Assembly (NCBI RefSeq): GCF_014202225.1
Contig: NZ_JACHGE010000006.1
Span: 1 to 64,000, forward strand
Direction of reading: 5' to 3'
DNA: 64,000 nt
Origin: Algibacter amylolyticus
GTDB lineage: Bacteria; Bacteroidota; Bacteroidia; Flavobacteriales; Flavobacteriaceae
Part shown: one piece after another, positions 46,465-56,856 of the stretch
Numbering within the stretch: position 1 is the stretch's first letter
Layout of the letters: the number at the start of each line of letters is the position of its first letter
The notes under the pieces: generated by a model
What the model was told of the DNA's origin: nothing
Database searches by the model: none
Seen by the model: the letters and a program-made list of their open reading frames with translations, nothing else
Made by a program: the position numbers and the translations under genes

Positions 46465-48210
46465 TTAATTTCCTACCTCAAAATACATTTTTGATATTAT
46501 ATATTTACCGGCATTAGAATACCCTTCTAAAGTTATTTCAAACACCCCTTTTACATCTGATGTGTAAAAGTTAATTGTACTCGAATTTGAATTAAAAAAC
46601 AAATTAGGTTCCCATAATAATTGACTTCTATAATCGGGAATTCTGTTAAGTTTACTTACTTCAGAAGTATAAATGGGGTTATAATATATTTTGTTTTCTT
46701 TAATAGCATCAAGGTTTAAAAACCCAAAAGCTTCTCTATTCTTTGGTAGCTTAAAATCACTTTTCTTTGTTTTAATATCAATTATTCCATTGAATATACT
46801 AGGACCATTAAAATATATACCTCTTACGACACTAACACTTTCAATTTTATTAGAATCATAATCCAAAACATCTAAGTTATTTTGAATTAATATACCATCA
46901 AATAAAACTAAGGGATTATACTCCTTAAAAACATTATTTCGTAGTTCTTCGTAGTTATATACTTTAAAACTAAAATTATCTCCGCTCTTTCTTACAGCAG
47001 CTTCAGCTATAATTTCAACAAAAGTCTCTTTAACCGATGGAAACCTTGTGTAATCATCTAAAAAATATTTAACTGTAGGGTTACCATAAAACATCGTATT
47101 TGGACTACGGAAAACAATACTATCTCGCTTTGCATTATGATATGCACTTTCTATTTGATTATGTATGCTTTGCTTTAAAAGCCAGTCTTTAGTATTTTCA
47201 TTTACTTTTATTTTTGCATACTTTAATTGATCTGCATATTTAAAAGACGAATCATCCAATAGAATATTATAATCCCCTTTATTTTTATCTAGCACTTGTA
47301 TAATGACTTCACTATCATTATAGTTTTCGTGGATATTGAAATAAAATTTACCCCTTTGATCGGTTTTTACATTTTTATAAATGTAATGACTACCCGGAAT
47401 TGACAATGCTACAATCATATCTGCTACGATTTTATTGTTACTTTTAGATAGCACTTGACCCGAAATAACTTCGCCTCTTATTTCAGGTAAATATTTTATT
47501 TCGTCATAATTATCAACTTTATTATTAGAGTTATGATCTGTAACTCCTATTAAATCCAACTTACGAACCGACACACTATAGTTCCCATAATTACTTTCAC
47601 CAAGTAGGCTACTCATAGTAATTTCAACATTTTCTCTAAACTTATAAACCTTTTTATTAGTCTCAAGCTTAATGTCTGTATTTTTTTGAAGAACCGTAGG
47701 AATCGTTTTTTTTATCTCTTTTAGATTATCAGCGTATAATTCTTTATTTTCAAAAGAATCATCGTTAGGTATAAATGGATTGATAATATATACATCAGAT
47801 TGAAAAAATGGATTAGCGCTATTATTGTTCATCCATTTAGTGTAAGCTACAAGCTTGTAATGCCCCGTTTCTATATTTGGTGGTATAAAAAAATCTCCAT
47901 TAGCTAATCCCTTATTCAGTTGTAGCTTATGTTTAAACAGGTTCTTTTTATTAGCTCCAATTAATTCAACATAACCTATTTTACTAGCCAAACTTAATTT
48001 CCCTGTACTGCTTAAGCAATACAGCTTATAGAATAAAGTTTCTCCTGCCAATATAGTATTGGTATTTGCCTGAAGCACAATATTTTCTTGAGGAATAATA
48101 GCTTTGAAAGCTTCAAAACTCTCCTTATCTATTTGGCATGTGGAATCTAAGCAAAACAAACACAAAGCTACTCCAACTACAAATTGTATTCTTTTAATTA
48201 ATCTTCCCAA
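46465..48210 (-). CDS. Exported MG2-like protein with receptor-plug signature and no barrel
   Basis: A large exported protein, 581 residues if TTG at 48210 is the start. Residue numbers here count from the Met at 48255. After a signal peptide, about 55-160 resembles an MG2 (macroglobulin-like) domain (ILAGETLFYKLY…GHYKLVAYTKWM), about 260-325 a carboxypeptidase-regulatory-like domain, and about 430-500 carries the pattern of a TonB-receptor plug (PLVLFDGILI, IESVSVVRGIYFNG, GIIDIKTK). About 95 residues follow, too few for a barrel. The TTG start gives a standard signal peptide (GRLIKRIQFVVG); Met at 48255 would overlap the upstream gene by 58 bases. Last gene of the DUF4249 operon. Confidence 0.75.
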   Translation of the reverse strand: MGRLIKRIQFVVGVALCLFCLDSTCQIDKESFEAFKAIIPQENIVLQANTNTILAGETLFYKLYCLSSTGKLSLASKIGYVELIGANKKNLFKHKLQLNKGLANGDFFIPPNIETGHYKLVAYTKWMNNNSANPFFQSDVYIINPFIPNDDSFENKELYADNLKEIKKTIPTVLQKNTDIKLETNKKVYKFRENVEITMSSLLGESNYGNYSVSVRKLDLIGVTDHNSNNKVDNYDEIKYLPEIRGEVISGQVLSKSNNKIVADMIVALSIPGSHYIYKNVKTDQRGKFYFNIHENYNDSEVIIQVLDKNKGDYNILLDDSSFKYADQLKYAKIKVNENTKDWLLKQSIHNQIESAYHNAKRDSIVFRSPNTMFYGNPTVKYFLDDYTRFPSVKETFVEIIAEAAVRKSGDNFSFKVYNYEELRNNVFKEYNPLVLFDGILIQNNLDVLDYDSNKIESVSVVRGIYFNGPSIFNGIIDIKTKKSDFKLPKNREAFGFLNLDAIKENKIYYNPIYTSEVSKLNRIPDYRSQLLWEPNLFFNSNSSTINFYTSDVKGVFEITLEGYSNAGKYIISKMYFEVGN

Positions 48211-49394
48211 AATGATGGTTTTAAGTTTGATGAAAATGTTGTACAGTCGCCACACTCCGGACTTGCCAATTGGTAAACAGAGCTACTTCCTGAAACATAT
48301 TTATAAGGGTTATACCTGCTTAACAAATATAAAAGTATAGCTCTTTCATTTTGCTCTGGTGGGTTATCACTACCTACTTTATCATAGTCTAACAGTCTTA
48401 AATCACAGTCATAAAAATATGGTGGTAAATCTAAATTAAACTCCGTATAATCGAAATAAATTCTTTTAGACGACACTGAACTTAAATCAAAAAACCCAAT
48501 AACTTTATCAGAAACGTTTTGTGAAGAAAAGATGTTACCTTGTATAAAACCTGGTTGATTACCTACAAACGCACTTTCTCCATCTGAATTTAATTTTTTT
48601 AAAACTTTATAAAACGTATTGGCATCAGCAGACTGAACATACTGCCTAACTAAAATACTATATCTCTCTCTTAGAGTTGGACTATTCATTGAAATAAATC
48701 GAACTGGAAATTTTGAAATACGATTCTCTGCTAAACCACTAACACTTGTTAAAATGATTTCGCTTGAGGAATTGCTTGAATAGCAAACCTCTTCACCCGG
48801 ATCTCTAGGTACTAATTCAATAAACTCGTCTGCAATAACTATAGCATCAAGATTTTTGTAATACGGAGCAACTATCTTATAAGTTTCCTCATATTCATAC
48901 CTGAAAAAATTAGCATCCCCTAAATTATCGTTGGTATCAACATATACTTGAACCCCTATTTCTCCATTTAAATTAACCAATTCTGCATAGAGGTTTTCCA
49001 TTTCTGCTTTAGATGGTAAAAATTCACTATTTGAAATGTATTCTTTTCCATCAGTTGTACTAATTACTAATTTATAGGCAACGTTAGGTACTGCTTGAAA
49101 TGCCGAATTAGACAAGTATAAACCATTACCTGTTTCGCTAAAATTATAGATATTATTATTACTATCCTCAATTCTAACATTAGCATTACTTTCAAAAACA
49201 GGCGTCTCACTTTCTAATAAATAAGTTCTTGAAAGTTTTATCTCTTGTCTTTTATACTCATCAGTTATGGTGGCTTCAACAACTAAAACATCCTCAAATG
49301 ATTCCGTAACCAAAGGAAATGGCTCTGTGCAACAAAAGGATATACTTAATAACACAAGTAACAATATGCTTCTATATAATTTATTCAATCTCAT
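48198..49394 (-). CDS. DUF4249 family lipoprotein
   Basis: A 398-residue lipoprotein (Cys21/Cys22 in SFCCTEPF). I recognise DUF4249: LVVEATITDEYKRQEIKLSRT near the start, a β-sandwich, and a Cys-rich end (SPECGDC). The family is usually encoded beside a TonB-dependent receptor, as here: it starts two bases after the receptor stop. Its role is unknown; a surface partner of the receptor is the likely reading. Confidence 0.88.
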   Translation of the reverse strand: MRLNKLYRSILLLVLLSISFCCTEPFPLVTESFEDVLVVEATITDEYKRQEIKLSRTYLLESETPVFESNANVRIEDSNNNIYNFSETGNGLYLSNSAFQAVPNVAYKLVISTTDGKEYISNSEFLPSKAEMENLYAELVNLNGEIGVQVYVDTNDNLGDANFFRYEYEETYKIVAPYYKNLDAIVIADEFIELVPRDPGEEVCYSSNSSSEIILTSVSGLAENRISKFPVRFISMNSPTLRERYSILVRQYVQSADANTFYKVLKKLNSDGESAFVGNQPGFIQGNIFSSQNVSDKVIGFFDLSSVSSKRIYFDYTEFNLDLPPYFYDCDLRLLDYDKVGSDNPPEQNERAILLYLLSRYNPYKYVSGSSSVYQLASPECGDCTTFSSNLKPSFWED

Positions 49395-49396
49395 AA

Positions 49397-52171
49397 TTAA
49401 AATTTAAAATTATACGTTATTGTTGGCACCGGAACAGAAAATATAGAAGATTTAAGCCCCTTTATTTCGCCATTATCATTTACAAAAAACACAGAATACG
49501 GATTATTTCTACCCAACACATTATAAACTGAAATATTCCAAAAACTATGCGCCAATTTTACGTTTTTATGATTGCCTTCAATATTAACTCCAACATCAAA
49601 ACGATAGTAATCTGGTATTCTAAATTTATTTCTATCGCTGTATAATACTTGTTCTTGTCCATTGTAATTATATTTTCCAACAGGATATGTAACTGGTCTT
49701 CCTGTTTGATAATTAAAATTCATGGAAACACTGTATCGCTTTGTAAGTCTATAATTTGACACCACATTAACATCATGTGGTCTATCTTGATTTGCTGGGA
49801 AATACTCGCCGTTATTTACTTGATTCGATAAAAAATCACTATCCAACTTAACCAAAGTTTTTGAATAAGAATAACCTAGCCAGCCATTAAGTCTTCCTTT
49901 TTTCTTTTTTAATAAAAACTCTGCTCCATAAGCTCTCCCTTCGCCCTGTAAAAGTTCTGTTTCAATATTTTCGTTTAAAAGTAACTCTGCACCAACTTTA
50001 AAATCTAAAAGGTTTTTCATTTTTTTGTAATAGCCTTCTATACTTAATTCATGTACGCCATCATCAAAATTCTTATACACTCCAGCTGAAAACTGCTCTG
50101 CTCTTTGGGGTTCAATATTTAAATCTGATAGTTTCCACGAATCAACAGGAGATGCTGTAGTATTACTCGATAATAAATGAGAGTACTGAATGGTTTTATT
50201 ATATCCAACTTTTAGTGAAACATTTGGAGACAAAAAATATCTTCCAGAAAATCGAAATTCTGGTCCTCCATAAGTTTTAATTACCTCATTTTTTTTGTAA
50301 GACTTAGTATCTATAACAGATTCTGAGCTTTTTGGTTGAGATGGATCGTAAACGTTTTGAGTCCCCGCACCCAATGAAGCATATAACGAGTACCTTACAC
50401 CAATATCTAACAAGAGCTTTTTGTTTACCTCAATTAAATCGGAAACGAATAAGGCCGATTCTAGAGCCCTTTCATTGTCTACACTTTTTGGTTCAACAAC
50501 AGACTCATCGCCTAAAGGCACTATACTTCCTGGTTTTATTCCATATATTTTACTGCTTACTCCATAACTAAATTTATGTTTTTTACTGTATAAATATTTA
50601 GCATTTAATTTTAACTGTGTTTCGTTTATACTGTAACCCAAATCAAAATTTCGGTTAAAAACACCATCATAAATAATACTAAATTTATATTCACTTGTAG
50701 CTAATTGAACAGAAGCTCTGTTTTTATCATTAAATTTATGATTCCATTTTATAGAAGCCAATCTATTGCTATAGCCATAAACAGAATCTGAAGTAATACT
50801 AAATTCATCATTACTATAATATGCTGTAGCTTGTAAATCATTTTTGTCATTAATTTTATAATTAAATTTTACAAGTGCATCATAAAAAGAAGCTTTACTA
50901 TTTTTTATTGATTCTTCAGAAACAGCTTTAAGAACCCAATCGGAATAAGTCGCTCTCCCACCAACCAAAATTGACATTTTATCCTTTATAATTGGAGTTT
51001 CTATCATTAAGTTTCCTGTTATTGGGCCAATATTACCTTCGCCAGAAAACTTTTCCATATTTGCCTCCTTTGTAGAAATATCAATAACAGAAGATAAACG
51101 ACCGCCGAATTCAGCAGGAATACTGCCTTTATAAATATCCACACTACCAGTTGCAAAAGGATTTATTGCTGAGAATACTCCAAAAAAGTGAGACGGGTTA
51201 TACATAACCGCATCATCGAAAAGAATTAAGTTTTGGTCAACCTTTCCGCCTCTTACATTATAGCCCAAGGCACCTTCACCTGCTGTTTTTATACCAGGCA
51301 TTGTTGTTGCCACTTTTAAAACATCGCGTTCTCCTAAAACTAAAGGTATATTCTTAAGGCCTTTAATATCAATTGTAGTTACTCCAACTTCAGCTTTTTT
51401 AATATTATCATCTTTATCCGATTCAATAACAATTTCATCAAGTAATTCGGCAGACTCATTTAAACTAAAATTTAAAGTTCCATTACCGTACACAATTATT
51501 TTTCGCTTACTTTTTCCGTATGATAAAGATGATGTTTCTAGTTCATAAAATCCTGAAGGCACTTCCAATTCATAAAACCCAGAACCATCCGTAGTTGCAT
51601 TTACATTTTTATCTTTTATAAATACTACTAAATTATCTATAGGCTTATTCGTCTTTGAATCCCTAATACGACCAGAAACATTATATTTACTTTGAGTAGA
51701 ATTGGCGTCTTCCTTTCCTATAGCATAAATATTACCATCACTTTTTACTCGGTTACTGATATATTGTTTTTGAAGAATTGGGGTTTTAGTTTTTTCATTT
51801 AGTTCTGTGTCTACTATTTTAGTACGATCAGGATCTCCGTTTTCAAAATAAAAGTCAGGTAATTTATCTATAATAGCGTTATTCTTGGTTAAAATAACTT
51901 TACCGTCAAAAATCAAATAATTTATAGATGTGTCTTCTAAAATTTCTTCAATAATAGTCCCTATTTTAACATCCTTGTAAGATTTTGATAATAAATCATC
52001 CTCAAACCACTGTGCTTCAAAGTAAAATTGATACCCCACCAATTTCTCCAATTTAATCAAAGCATCAATACGATTCGTTTGGTTAAAACTGATTGAAACT
52101 TTTTTATTCTCTTGAGACTTCCCAACTGCGCTGAGCAAGAGCATAAAAATCAAAATCACTAATTTCTTCAT
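49397..52171 (-). CDS. TonB-dependent receptor with N-terminal STN-like domain
   Basis: A 924-residue outer-membrane receptor. After the signal peptide (about 1-19), residues 25-95 form an STN/secretin-like domain (KVSISFNQTNRIDALIKLEK), about 165-240 a carboxypeptidase-like regulatory domain, about 255-375 the plug (GLKNIPLVLGERDVLKVA, YNVRGGKVDQNLILFDD), and the rest a barrel ending PVPTITYNFKF. An STN domain often talks to an anti-sigma factor, but no FecR/FecI pair is nearby. Second gene of the four-gene cluster; ligand unknown. Confidence 0.9.
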   Translation of the reverse strand: MKKLVILIFMLLLSAVGKSQENKKVSISFNQTNRIDALIKLEKLVGYQFYFEAQWFEDDLLSKSYKDVKIGTIIEEILEDTSINYLIFDGKVILTKNNAIIDKLPDFYFENGDPDRTKIVDTELNEKTKTPILQKQYISNRVKSDGNIYAIGKEDANSTQSKYNVSGRIRDSKTNKPIDNLVVFIKDKNVNATTDGSGFYELEVPSGFYELETSSLSYGKSKRKIIVYGNGTLNFSLNESAELLDEIVIESDKDDNIKKAEVGVTTIDIKGLKNIPLVLGERDVLKVATTMPGIKTAGEGALGYNVRGGKVDQNLILFDDAVMYNPSHFFGVFSAINPFATGSVDIYKGSIPAEFGGRLSSVIDISTKEANMEKFSGEGNIGPITGNLMIETPIIKDKMSILVGGRATYSDWVLKAVSEESIKNSKASFYDALVKFNYKINDKNDLQATAYYSNDEFSITSDSVYGYSNRLASIKWNHKFNDKNRASVQLATSEYKFSIIYDGVFNRNFDLGYSINETQLKLNAKYLYSKKHKFSYGVSSKIYGIKPGSIVPLGDESVVEPKSVDNERALESALFVSDLIEVNKKLLLDIGVRYSLYASLGAGTQNVYDPSQPKSSESVIDTKSYKKNEVIKTYGGPEFRFSGRYFLSPNVSLKVGYNKTIQYSHLLSSNTTASPVDSWKLSDLNIEPQRAEQFSAGVYKNFDDGVHELSIEGYYKKMKNLLDFKVGAELLLNENIETELLQGEGRAYGAEFLLKKKKGRLNGWLGYSYSKTLVKLDSDFLSNQVNNGEYFPANQDRPHDVNVVSNYRLTKRYSVSMNFNYQTGRPVTYPVGKYNYNGQEQVLYSDRNKFRIPDYYRFDVGVNIEGNHKNVKLAHSFWNISVYNVLGRNNPYSVFFVNDNGEIKGLKSSIFSVPVPTITYNFKF

Positions 52172-52193
52172 ATATTAAAGTATAATTTTTAAT

Positions 52194-52910
52194 CTAATTT
52201 AAGTTGGTGAATAGTTTTACAAAAAATTGATACTTATTCTTTTTGTACAAACGCCTGTTAGAATTAAAATAATCAGATATTTCAGCTTTTTTTTCGGGTA
52301 TTAATTCAATAATATCTTTCTTTGAATTAATTTTTAAATAAATGTTTTTATAAAACAAAACATATGTTTCATGGTCTTTAAACACATAAAACACTTTATT
52401 TTTTGATAGTTTCTGTATACCTTCTTTTTTATACTTAACGTATAACTCATATTCTTCCCCTTTATAGGCTTCTTTAAAAAAACCGTTTTCATAAAAAGGT
52501 AAAAGCGAGGTGGTTTTAGGGAGTCTAACAAACTTGTCGTCATTCAAAACAAATTGACTAATCATATTTGAGTTTAAACTCAAATTAGCAACTTTATTAT
52601 TTACAAATTCCAGAATTACCAAATCATGAAGCAAATCATACTTCATTTTAGCATTATAATAGGGTTGTTCATTATAAACAATAAATCCACTTAGAAAATC
52701 ACTTGAAGCATAAAATTTATGATTTTTAATATCCAAACTTCTATAATCATCTATATATTCCAAACCATTAAAAACATTATTATTTTCATAGCTTATAAAT
52801 GAATCATAAACTTTATAATGCTCAGTATTTTCTACAACCAAATTACTTTGGGCAAACCCATGCATAATGCATATTAAATAAAAAAATAGAGGAACAAAGA
52901 CTTTCATCAT
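52194..52910 (-). CDS. Hypothetical exported protein, first gene of the DUF4249 cluster
   Basis: A 238-residue protein with a signal peptide (ending HGFAQS). The rest alternates short strands with aromatic and Lys-rich segments, and a basic C-terminus (RRLYKKNKYQFFVKLF). I do not recognise a family. It ends 22 bases before the receptor gene, so it opens the cluster and may be an accessory or ligand-handling protein. No clear promoter was found upstream. Confidence 0.65.
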   Translation of the reverse strand: MMKVFVPLFFYLICIMHGFAQSNLVVENTEHYKVYDSFISYENNNVFNGLEYIDDYRSLDIKNHKFYASSDFLSGFIVYNEQPYYNAKMKYDLLHDLVILEFVNNKVANLSLNSNMISQFVLNDDKFVRLPKTTSLLPFYENGFFKEAYKGEEYELYVKYKKEGIQKLSKNKVFYVFKDHETYVLFYKNIYLKINSKKDIIELIPEKKAEISDYFNSNRRLYKKNKYQFFVKLFTNLN

Positions 52911-53082
52911 TTTCTGTGAATTTGAAATCGAAAATAAGATATTTAGAATTCATCATCTAACTATTAATCTTTTTTAACAGATATTATAAAAATTTAATAA
53001 AACTAAGTGTAATTACAGACACTATTAATGAAATACCCCCTGAAAATTACGGATTATGCGAAGTTGCTGTTTTTAGCCATAT

Positions 53083-53198
53083 TAGAAGGGGACCGCTTGA
53101 AGCCTGTCTTGAGCAAAGTCGAAACGTTACAACAAGTCCTCGCATTTCCTGCATCGGGCTGTGGGCTATCCTCTACAAACCCTAACGCAACTATACGC
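53083..53198 (-). repeat. Dispersed intergenic repeat, copy C (diverged)
   Basis: Shares CTTGAAGCCTGTCTTGAGCA (53096-53115) and the GGGCTGTGGGCTATCC and CCTAACGCAACTAT segments with copy D at 63311-63436; the GGGCGCTACC end is lost. It fills most of the 337-base gap between the App1-like gene and the start of the DUF4249 cluster; the rest of the gap (52911-53082) is AT-rich with nothing recognisable. Confidence 0.65.
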
Positions 53199-53247
53199 TA
53201 AAGTAATTACACAAAATTAAGTTCGGTCTATCTAAAAAAAGCCTTAG

Positions 53248-54246
53248 CTATTTTATAAAACCATGTGATCTAGCATGTGCTATAACAGCATCGGCATGCT
53301 CTACCAATAACACAGGAATAGTTTTATAACCATCATATAGCTCCTTTACACGTAACATTTTCTTTTTATGATTAACGCTCCTTAAATAAATAGCCAAAAT
53401 TCTACCCGGAAAAGACTCCGATACCTCCTTATAGATATAAGGGTCATGCTCTCCAATATCGCCAATTAGAATAAACTTTAAATCCGGATACGTTTTTAAA
53501 ATATTTACAATCTCTTTGTGCTTTTGGGGTTTTTCTCCTTTTCTCTTTTTTGTAAACGGTCTAGGAAAACTTCTAAGTATTATAGGCCCTTTAGGAAAAT
53601 TGTTTTTATTTAAAAACAATTCCAAATACCTATATAAGTTCCATGGACTATGGCTAACATAAAATATTGGGTTGGCCTCCTGCCCTGTTTTACCCCGATG
53701 TAATACATGGTAAAATTCGGGAGCGCCTTCTAGAGGCAAACGTTTTCCTGCCGATGTAAGTAAGGTATTTATTAAAACCCGCCATTTTAAAATAGAGGTT
53801 AAACCAGTATGTAAAATCGTGTCGTCAATATCGCTAATAACTCCAAAAGATGCATTCTGCGAAGGAATAAGCATTTCTCCTGGAAATCTATTTTCACTTT
53901 GAATAGCTCTTTTTAAATGCTGCGTATTATACGAAATATCCATCGGCACCCAACCTTCAGTATTTGCATAATCCTCTAAATTTTCAACAATTTCATTTAT
54001 TAAAAAATAGCCTTTTTTATCTGTTTTGGTATAATAAAACTTATCATCTCCAACTTTAATTCTAAGCTCGGTATTTTTTATTTCGTCGGTTTCAAAACGC
54101 TTCCATGCATTAAAAAGAAGCTTAAAAGCACCTTGTTGTTCTAGGTTTATACTTTCATCTTCTATGGCGCGACCTCTTAAATACAAATGATTCGAGGTAC
54201 CGTAGGTTTGAAATGCTATTATTTGAAGCGGATCTTTCTTAAACAT
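53248..54246 (-). CDS. App1-family phosphatidate phosphatase-like protein (DUF2183)
   Basis: A 332-residue cytoplasmic protein. The HAD-like motif GVISDIDDTILHTG gives Asp139 and Asp141 (DxDxT); motif II is FYVSHSPWNLY and the late ILIGDIGEHDP holds the remaining acidic residues. In yeast App1 dephosphorylates phosphatidate; the bacterial substrate is unknown. The N-terminal 110 residues form a β-rich domain with no named match. It follows the hppA terminator. Confidence 0.87.
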   Translation of the reverse strand: MFKKDPLQIIAFQTYGTSNHLYLRGRAIEDESINLEQQGAFKLLFNAWKRFETDEIKNTELRIKVGDDKFYYTKTDKKGYFLINEIVENLEDYANTEGWVPMDISYNTQHLKRAIQSENRFPGEMLIPSQNASFGVISDIDDTILHTGLTSILKWRVLINTLLTSAGKRLPLEGAPEFYHVLHRGKTGQEANPIFYVSHSPWNLYRYLELFLNKNNFPKGPIILRSFPRPFTKKRKGEKPQKHKEIVNILKTYPDLKFILIGDIGEHDPYIYKEVSESFPGRILAIYLRSVNHKKKMLRVKELYDGYKTIPVLLVEHADAVIAHARSHGFIK

Positions 54247-54263
54247 ATGGGTTTAAAAATACA

Positions 54264-54291
54264 AAAAACCACGCGAATGGCGTGGTTTTTA
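54264..54291 (-). terminator. hppA terminator
   Basis: AAAACCACGC and GCGTGGTTTT form a perfect stem with a five-base loop after the hppA stop; the A and T tracts allow termination leftward. Confidence 0.88.
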
Positions 54292-54329
54292 TAAGAACTC
54301 ATTTTAACTTTTAAAAGTTGAGAGGATAT

Positions 54330-56726
54330 TTAATTCTCAATAACTTTTTCTATAGCTTTTGTTTCTATTTTAAGGTTTCCATCTGCTGTATTAAAAGCCT
54401 CTACTTGAGCTCTTACTTCTGCTTCCGTTCCTTCAAAAGTCTCATAACTAGTAGAGGATTCACCATTTTTAGTAGTGACAGTTTTAACAACTGCTTTGGT
54501 GGTTCCGTCTTCATTATTGGTCATTTCAACGTTAACTTCTTTCGAAACTTCAACCTGTTCTTTACTATTTAAATTACTAGCATAATCGGCAACACCATCG
54601 GTATTCATTGCAATACTAGGTGCAATTACAAGCGCAACTACCGACATTAATTTTAATAAGATGTTTAAAGATGGACCAGAAGTATCTTTAAACGGATCAC
54701 CTACAGTATCACCTACAACGGCTGCTTTATGAGCATCTGTTCCTTTCTTGCCTTGCTCCTCAATAGTTTTCTTAGCATTATCCCAAGCACCACCAGCATT
54801 CGATTGAAAAATGGCCATAAGCACTCCACAAGTAGTAACACCGGCAAGAAGTCCACCTAACATTTCAGCACCTCCTAAAAAACCAACAGCTACAGGAACG
54901 GCAATAGCCAATAAACCTGGTAACACCATTTCTTTAATAGAAGCTTTAGTTGAGATATCAATACATTTTCCATAATCCGCAACACCATCAGCTGCATCAA
55001 AAATCGCTCTATCTGCAGGAGTTGCTTTAGTCATATCAGAATCATATTTTCTCATAACACCCAAAGCTGCCTTTAATTCAGGAATATCTCTAAATTGACG
55101 ACGTACCTCTTCAATCATTGCCATAGCAGCACGACCAACAGCATTCATTGATAACGCAGAAAATACAAATGGCAACATACCTCCAACTAATAATCCAGCC
55201 ATAATTTTTGGCTGAGACACATCAATTGCAACAACTCCTGCAGTTTTCATGAAAGCAGCAAATAATGCTAATGCAGTTAAAGCCGCAGATGCAATAGCAA
55301 ACCCTTTTCCAACGGCAGCCGTTGTATTACCAACTGCATCTAATTTATCCGTACGTTCTCTAACTTCACTTGGTAACTCTGCCATTTCAGCAATACCACC
55401 GGCATTATCACAAATTGGTCCGTAAGCATCAACAGCTAATTGAATACCTGTATTTGCTAACATACCAACCGCGGCAATAGCAATACCATATAACCCAGCA
55501 AAATGATGCGAAATCATAATTGCAGCAGCTATTAAAAGTATTGGAATCATTGTTGACATCATACCAACACCTAAACCAGCTATAATATTTGTGGCTGCTC
55601 CCGTTTCGGACTGCTCAACAATAGACATAACAGGTTTTTTTCCTGTAGCCGTATAATATTCTGTTATTTTACCAACACCTAAACCTGCCACTAAACCAGC
55701 AATTGTTGCCCAAAACACTCCCATCGCTCCAAAAGGTAAACCTTCAACAGACTCAGGGATCAATGAATTAATTATAAAATAAGACGCTACAACCATTAAA
55801 CCTGCAGAACCAAATTCTCCAATATTTAATGCTGTTTGTGGATTTCCACCATCTTTTACTTTTACAAAGAATGTTCCTAAAATGGACATTAAAATACCTA
55901 CAGCACCAAGAACTAAAGGCAAGTAAACAGCTCCTAAACCATCAAAATTTGGTGTTAAGATAAACGCTCCTAATACCATAGTACCAATAATTGAACCGAC
56001 ATAAGATTCAAATAAATCGGCTCCCATACCAGCAACATCACCAACATTATCACCAACGTTATCTGCAATAGTTGCAGGGTTTAAAGGATGATCTTCTGGA
56101 ATACCAGCTTCTACCTTACCAACTAAATCTGCTCCAACATCAGCAGCTTTAGTATAAATACCACCACCAACACGCGCAAACAATGCAATAGATGATGCTC
56201 CTAAAGAAAACCCTGAAAGTACATTAAGTACCATTGATAAATTTTCTGCTCCAGGCCACATGGATTGGTATATAATAAACAAACCACTTAAACCTAAAAT
56301 TCCAAGACCTACAACACCTAATCCCATAACAGCACCACCAGCAAACGCTACTTCTAGAGCGCGCCCTAGCGATGTTCTGGCAGCCTCTGTAGTTCTTACA
56401 TTAGCTTTGGTTGCTACCTTCATACCAATAAATCCGGCTAAGGCCGAACAAATGGCTCCAATAATAAATGATAAGGCTACCATACCATTAGATCCTACTT
56501 CATTAGTTCCCTTAAAGAACAATAAGACCGCTACAGCAGCTACAAAAATGGCTAAAACTTTGTATTCGGCTTTTAAGAAAGCCATAGCACCATCGGCTAT
56601 ATTTTTAGCGATACGTGACATTTTTTCATTTCCAACGGCTTGTTTTGAAACCCATCCGCTTTTTAGAAAAACGAAAATTAAAGCTACAACACCAAAAAGA
56701 GGTAAAAATTTTACTATTAATTCCAT
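54330..56726 (-). CDS. hppA: Membrane-bound ion-pumping pyrophosphatase with C-terminal extension
   Basis: A 798-residue integral membrane enzyme that uses pyrophosphate to pump H+ and/or Na+. The substrate site motifs [20 protein letters not shown] (188-207) and DNVGDNVGD (222-230) are intact, and GNTTAA (466-471) has Ala where K+-independent enzymes carry Lys, so a K+-dependent type is expected. The core ends at about residue 706; the last 92 residues are a soluble acidic, Thr/Glu-rich tail not part of the standard enzyme. It lies leftward of ppa across 130 bases with a hairpin between. Confidence 0.95.
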   Translation of the reverse strand: MELIVKFLPLFGVVALIFVFLKSGWVSKQAVGNEKMSRIAKNIADGAMAFLKAEYKVLAIFVAAVAVLLFFKGTNEVGSNGMVALSFIIGAICSALAGFIGMKVATKANVRTTEAARTSLGRALEVAFAGGAVMGLGVVGLGILGLSGLFIIYQSMWPGAENLSMVLNVLSGFSLGASSIALFARVGGGIYTKAADVGADLVGKVEAGIPEDHPLNPATIADNVGDNVGDVAGMGADLFESYVGSIIGTMVLGAFILTPNFDGLGAVYLPLVLGAVGILMSILGTFFVKVKDGGNPQTALNIGEFGSAGLMVVASYFIINSLIPESVEGLPFGAMGVFWATIAGLVAGLGVGKITEYYTATGKKPVMSIVEQSETGAATNIIAGLGVGMMSTMIPILLIAAAIMISHHFAGLYGIAIAAVGMLANTGIQLAVDAYGPICDNAGGIAEMAELPSEVRERTDKLDAVGNTTAAVGKGFAIASAALTALALFAAFMKTAGVVAIDVSQPKIMAGLLVGGMLPFVFSALSMNAVGRAAMAMIEEVRRQFRDIPELKAALGVMRKYDSDMTKATPADRAIFDAADGVADYGKCIDISTKASIKEMVLPGLLAIAVPVAVGFLGGAEMLGGLLAGVTTCGVLMAIFQSNAGGAWDNAKKTIEEQGKKGTDAHKAAVVGDTVGDPFKDTSGPSLNILLKLMSVVALVIAPSIAMNTDGVADYASNLNSKEQVEVSKEVNVEMTNNEDGTTKAVVKTVTTKNGESSTSYETFEGTEAEVRAQVEAFNTADGNLKIETKAIEKVIEN

Positions 56727-56797
56727 ATTAGTTAGTCGGTTTTAAATTAATTAATATTTTAACTAGGTGAAAATATGAAAATATATGTGATAAAAAA

Positions 56798-56821
56798 AAC
56801 CACCTTTAATTAAAGATGGTT
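56798..56821 (-). terminator. ppa terminator
   Basis: AACCACCTTTA and TAAAGATGGTT form a stem with one mismatch; read leftward it is followed by a run of eight T, so it separates ppa from hppA. Confidence 0.85.
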
Positions 56822-56856
56822 CATTTTATTTGCTGTTATTTTAAGAATCCAATAAT

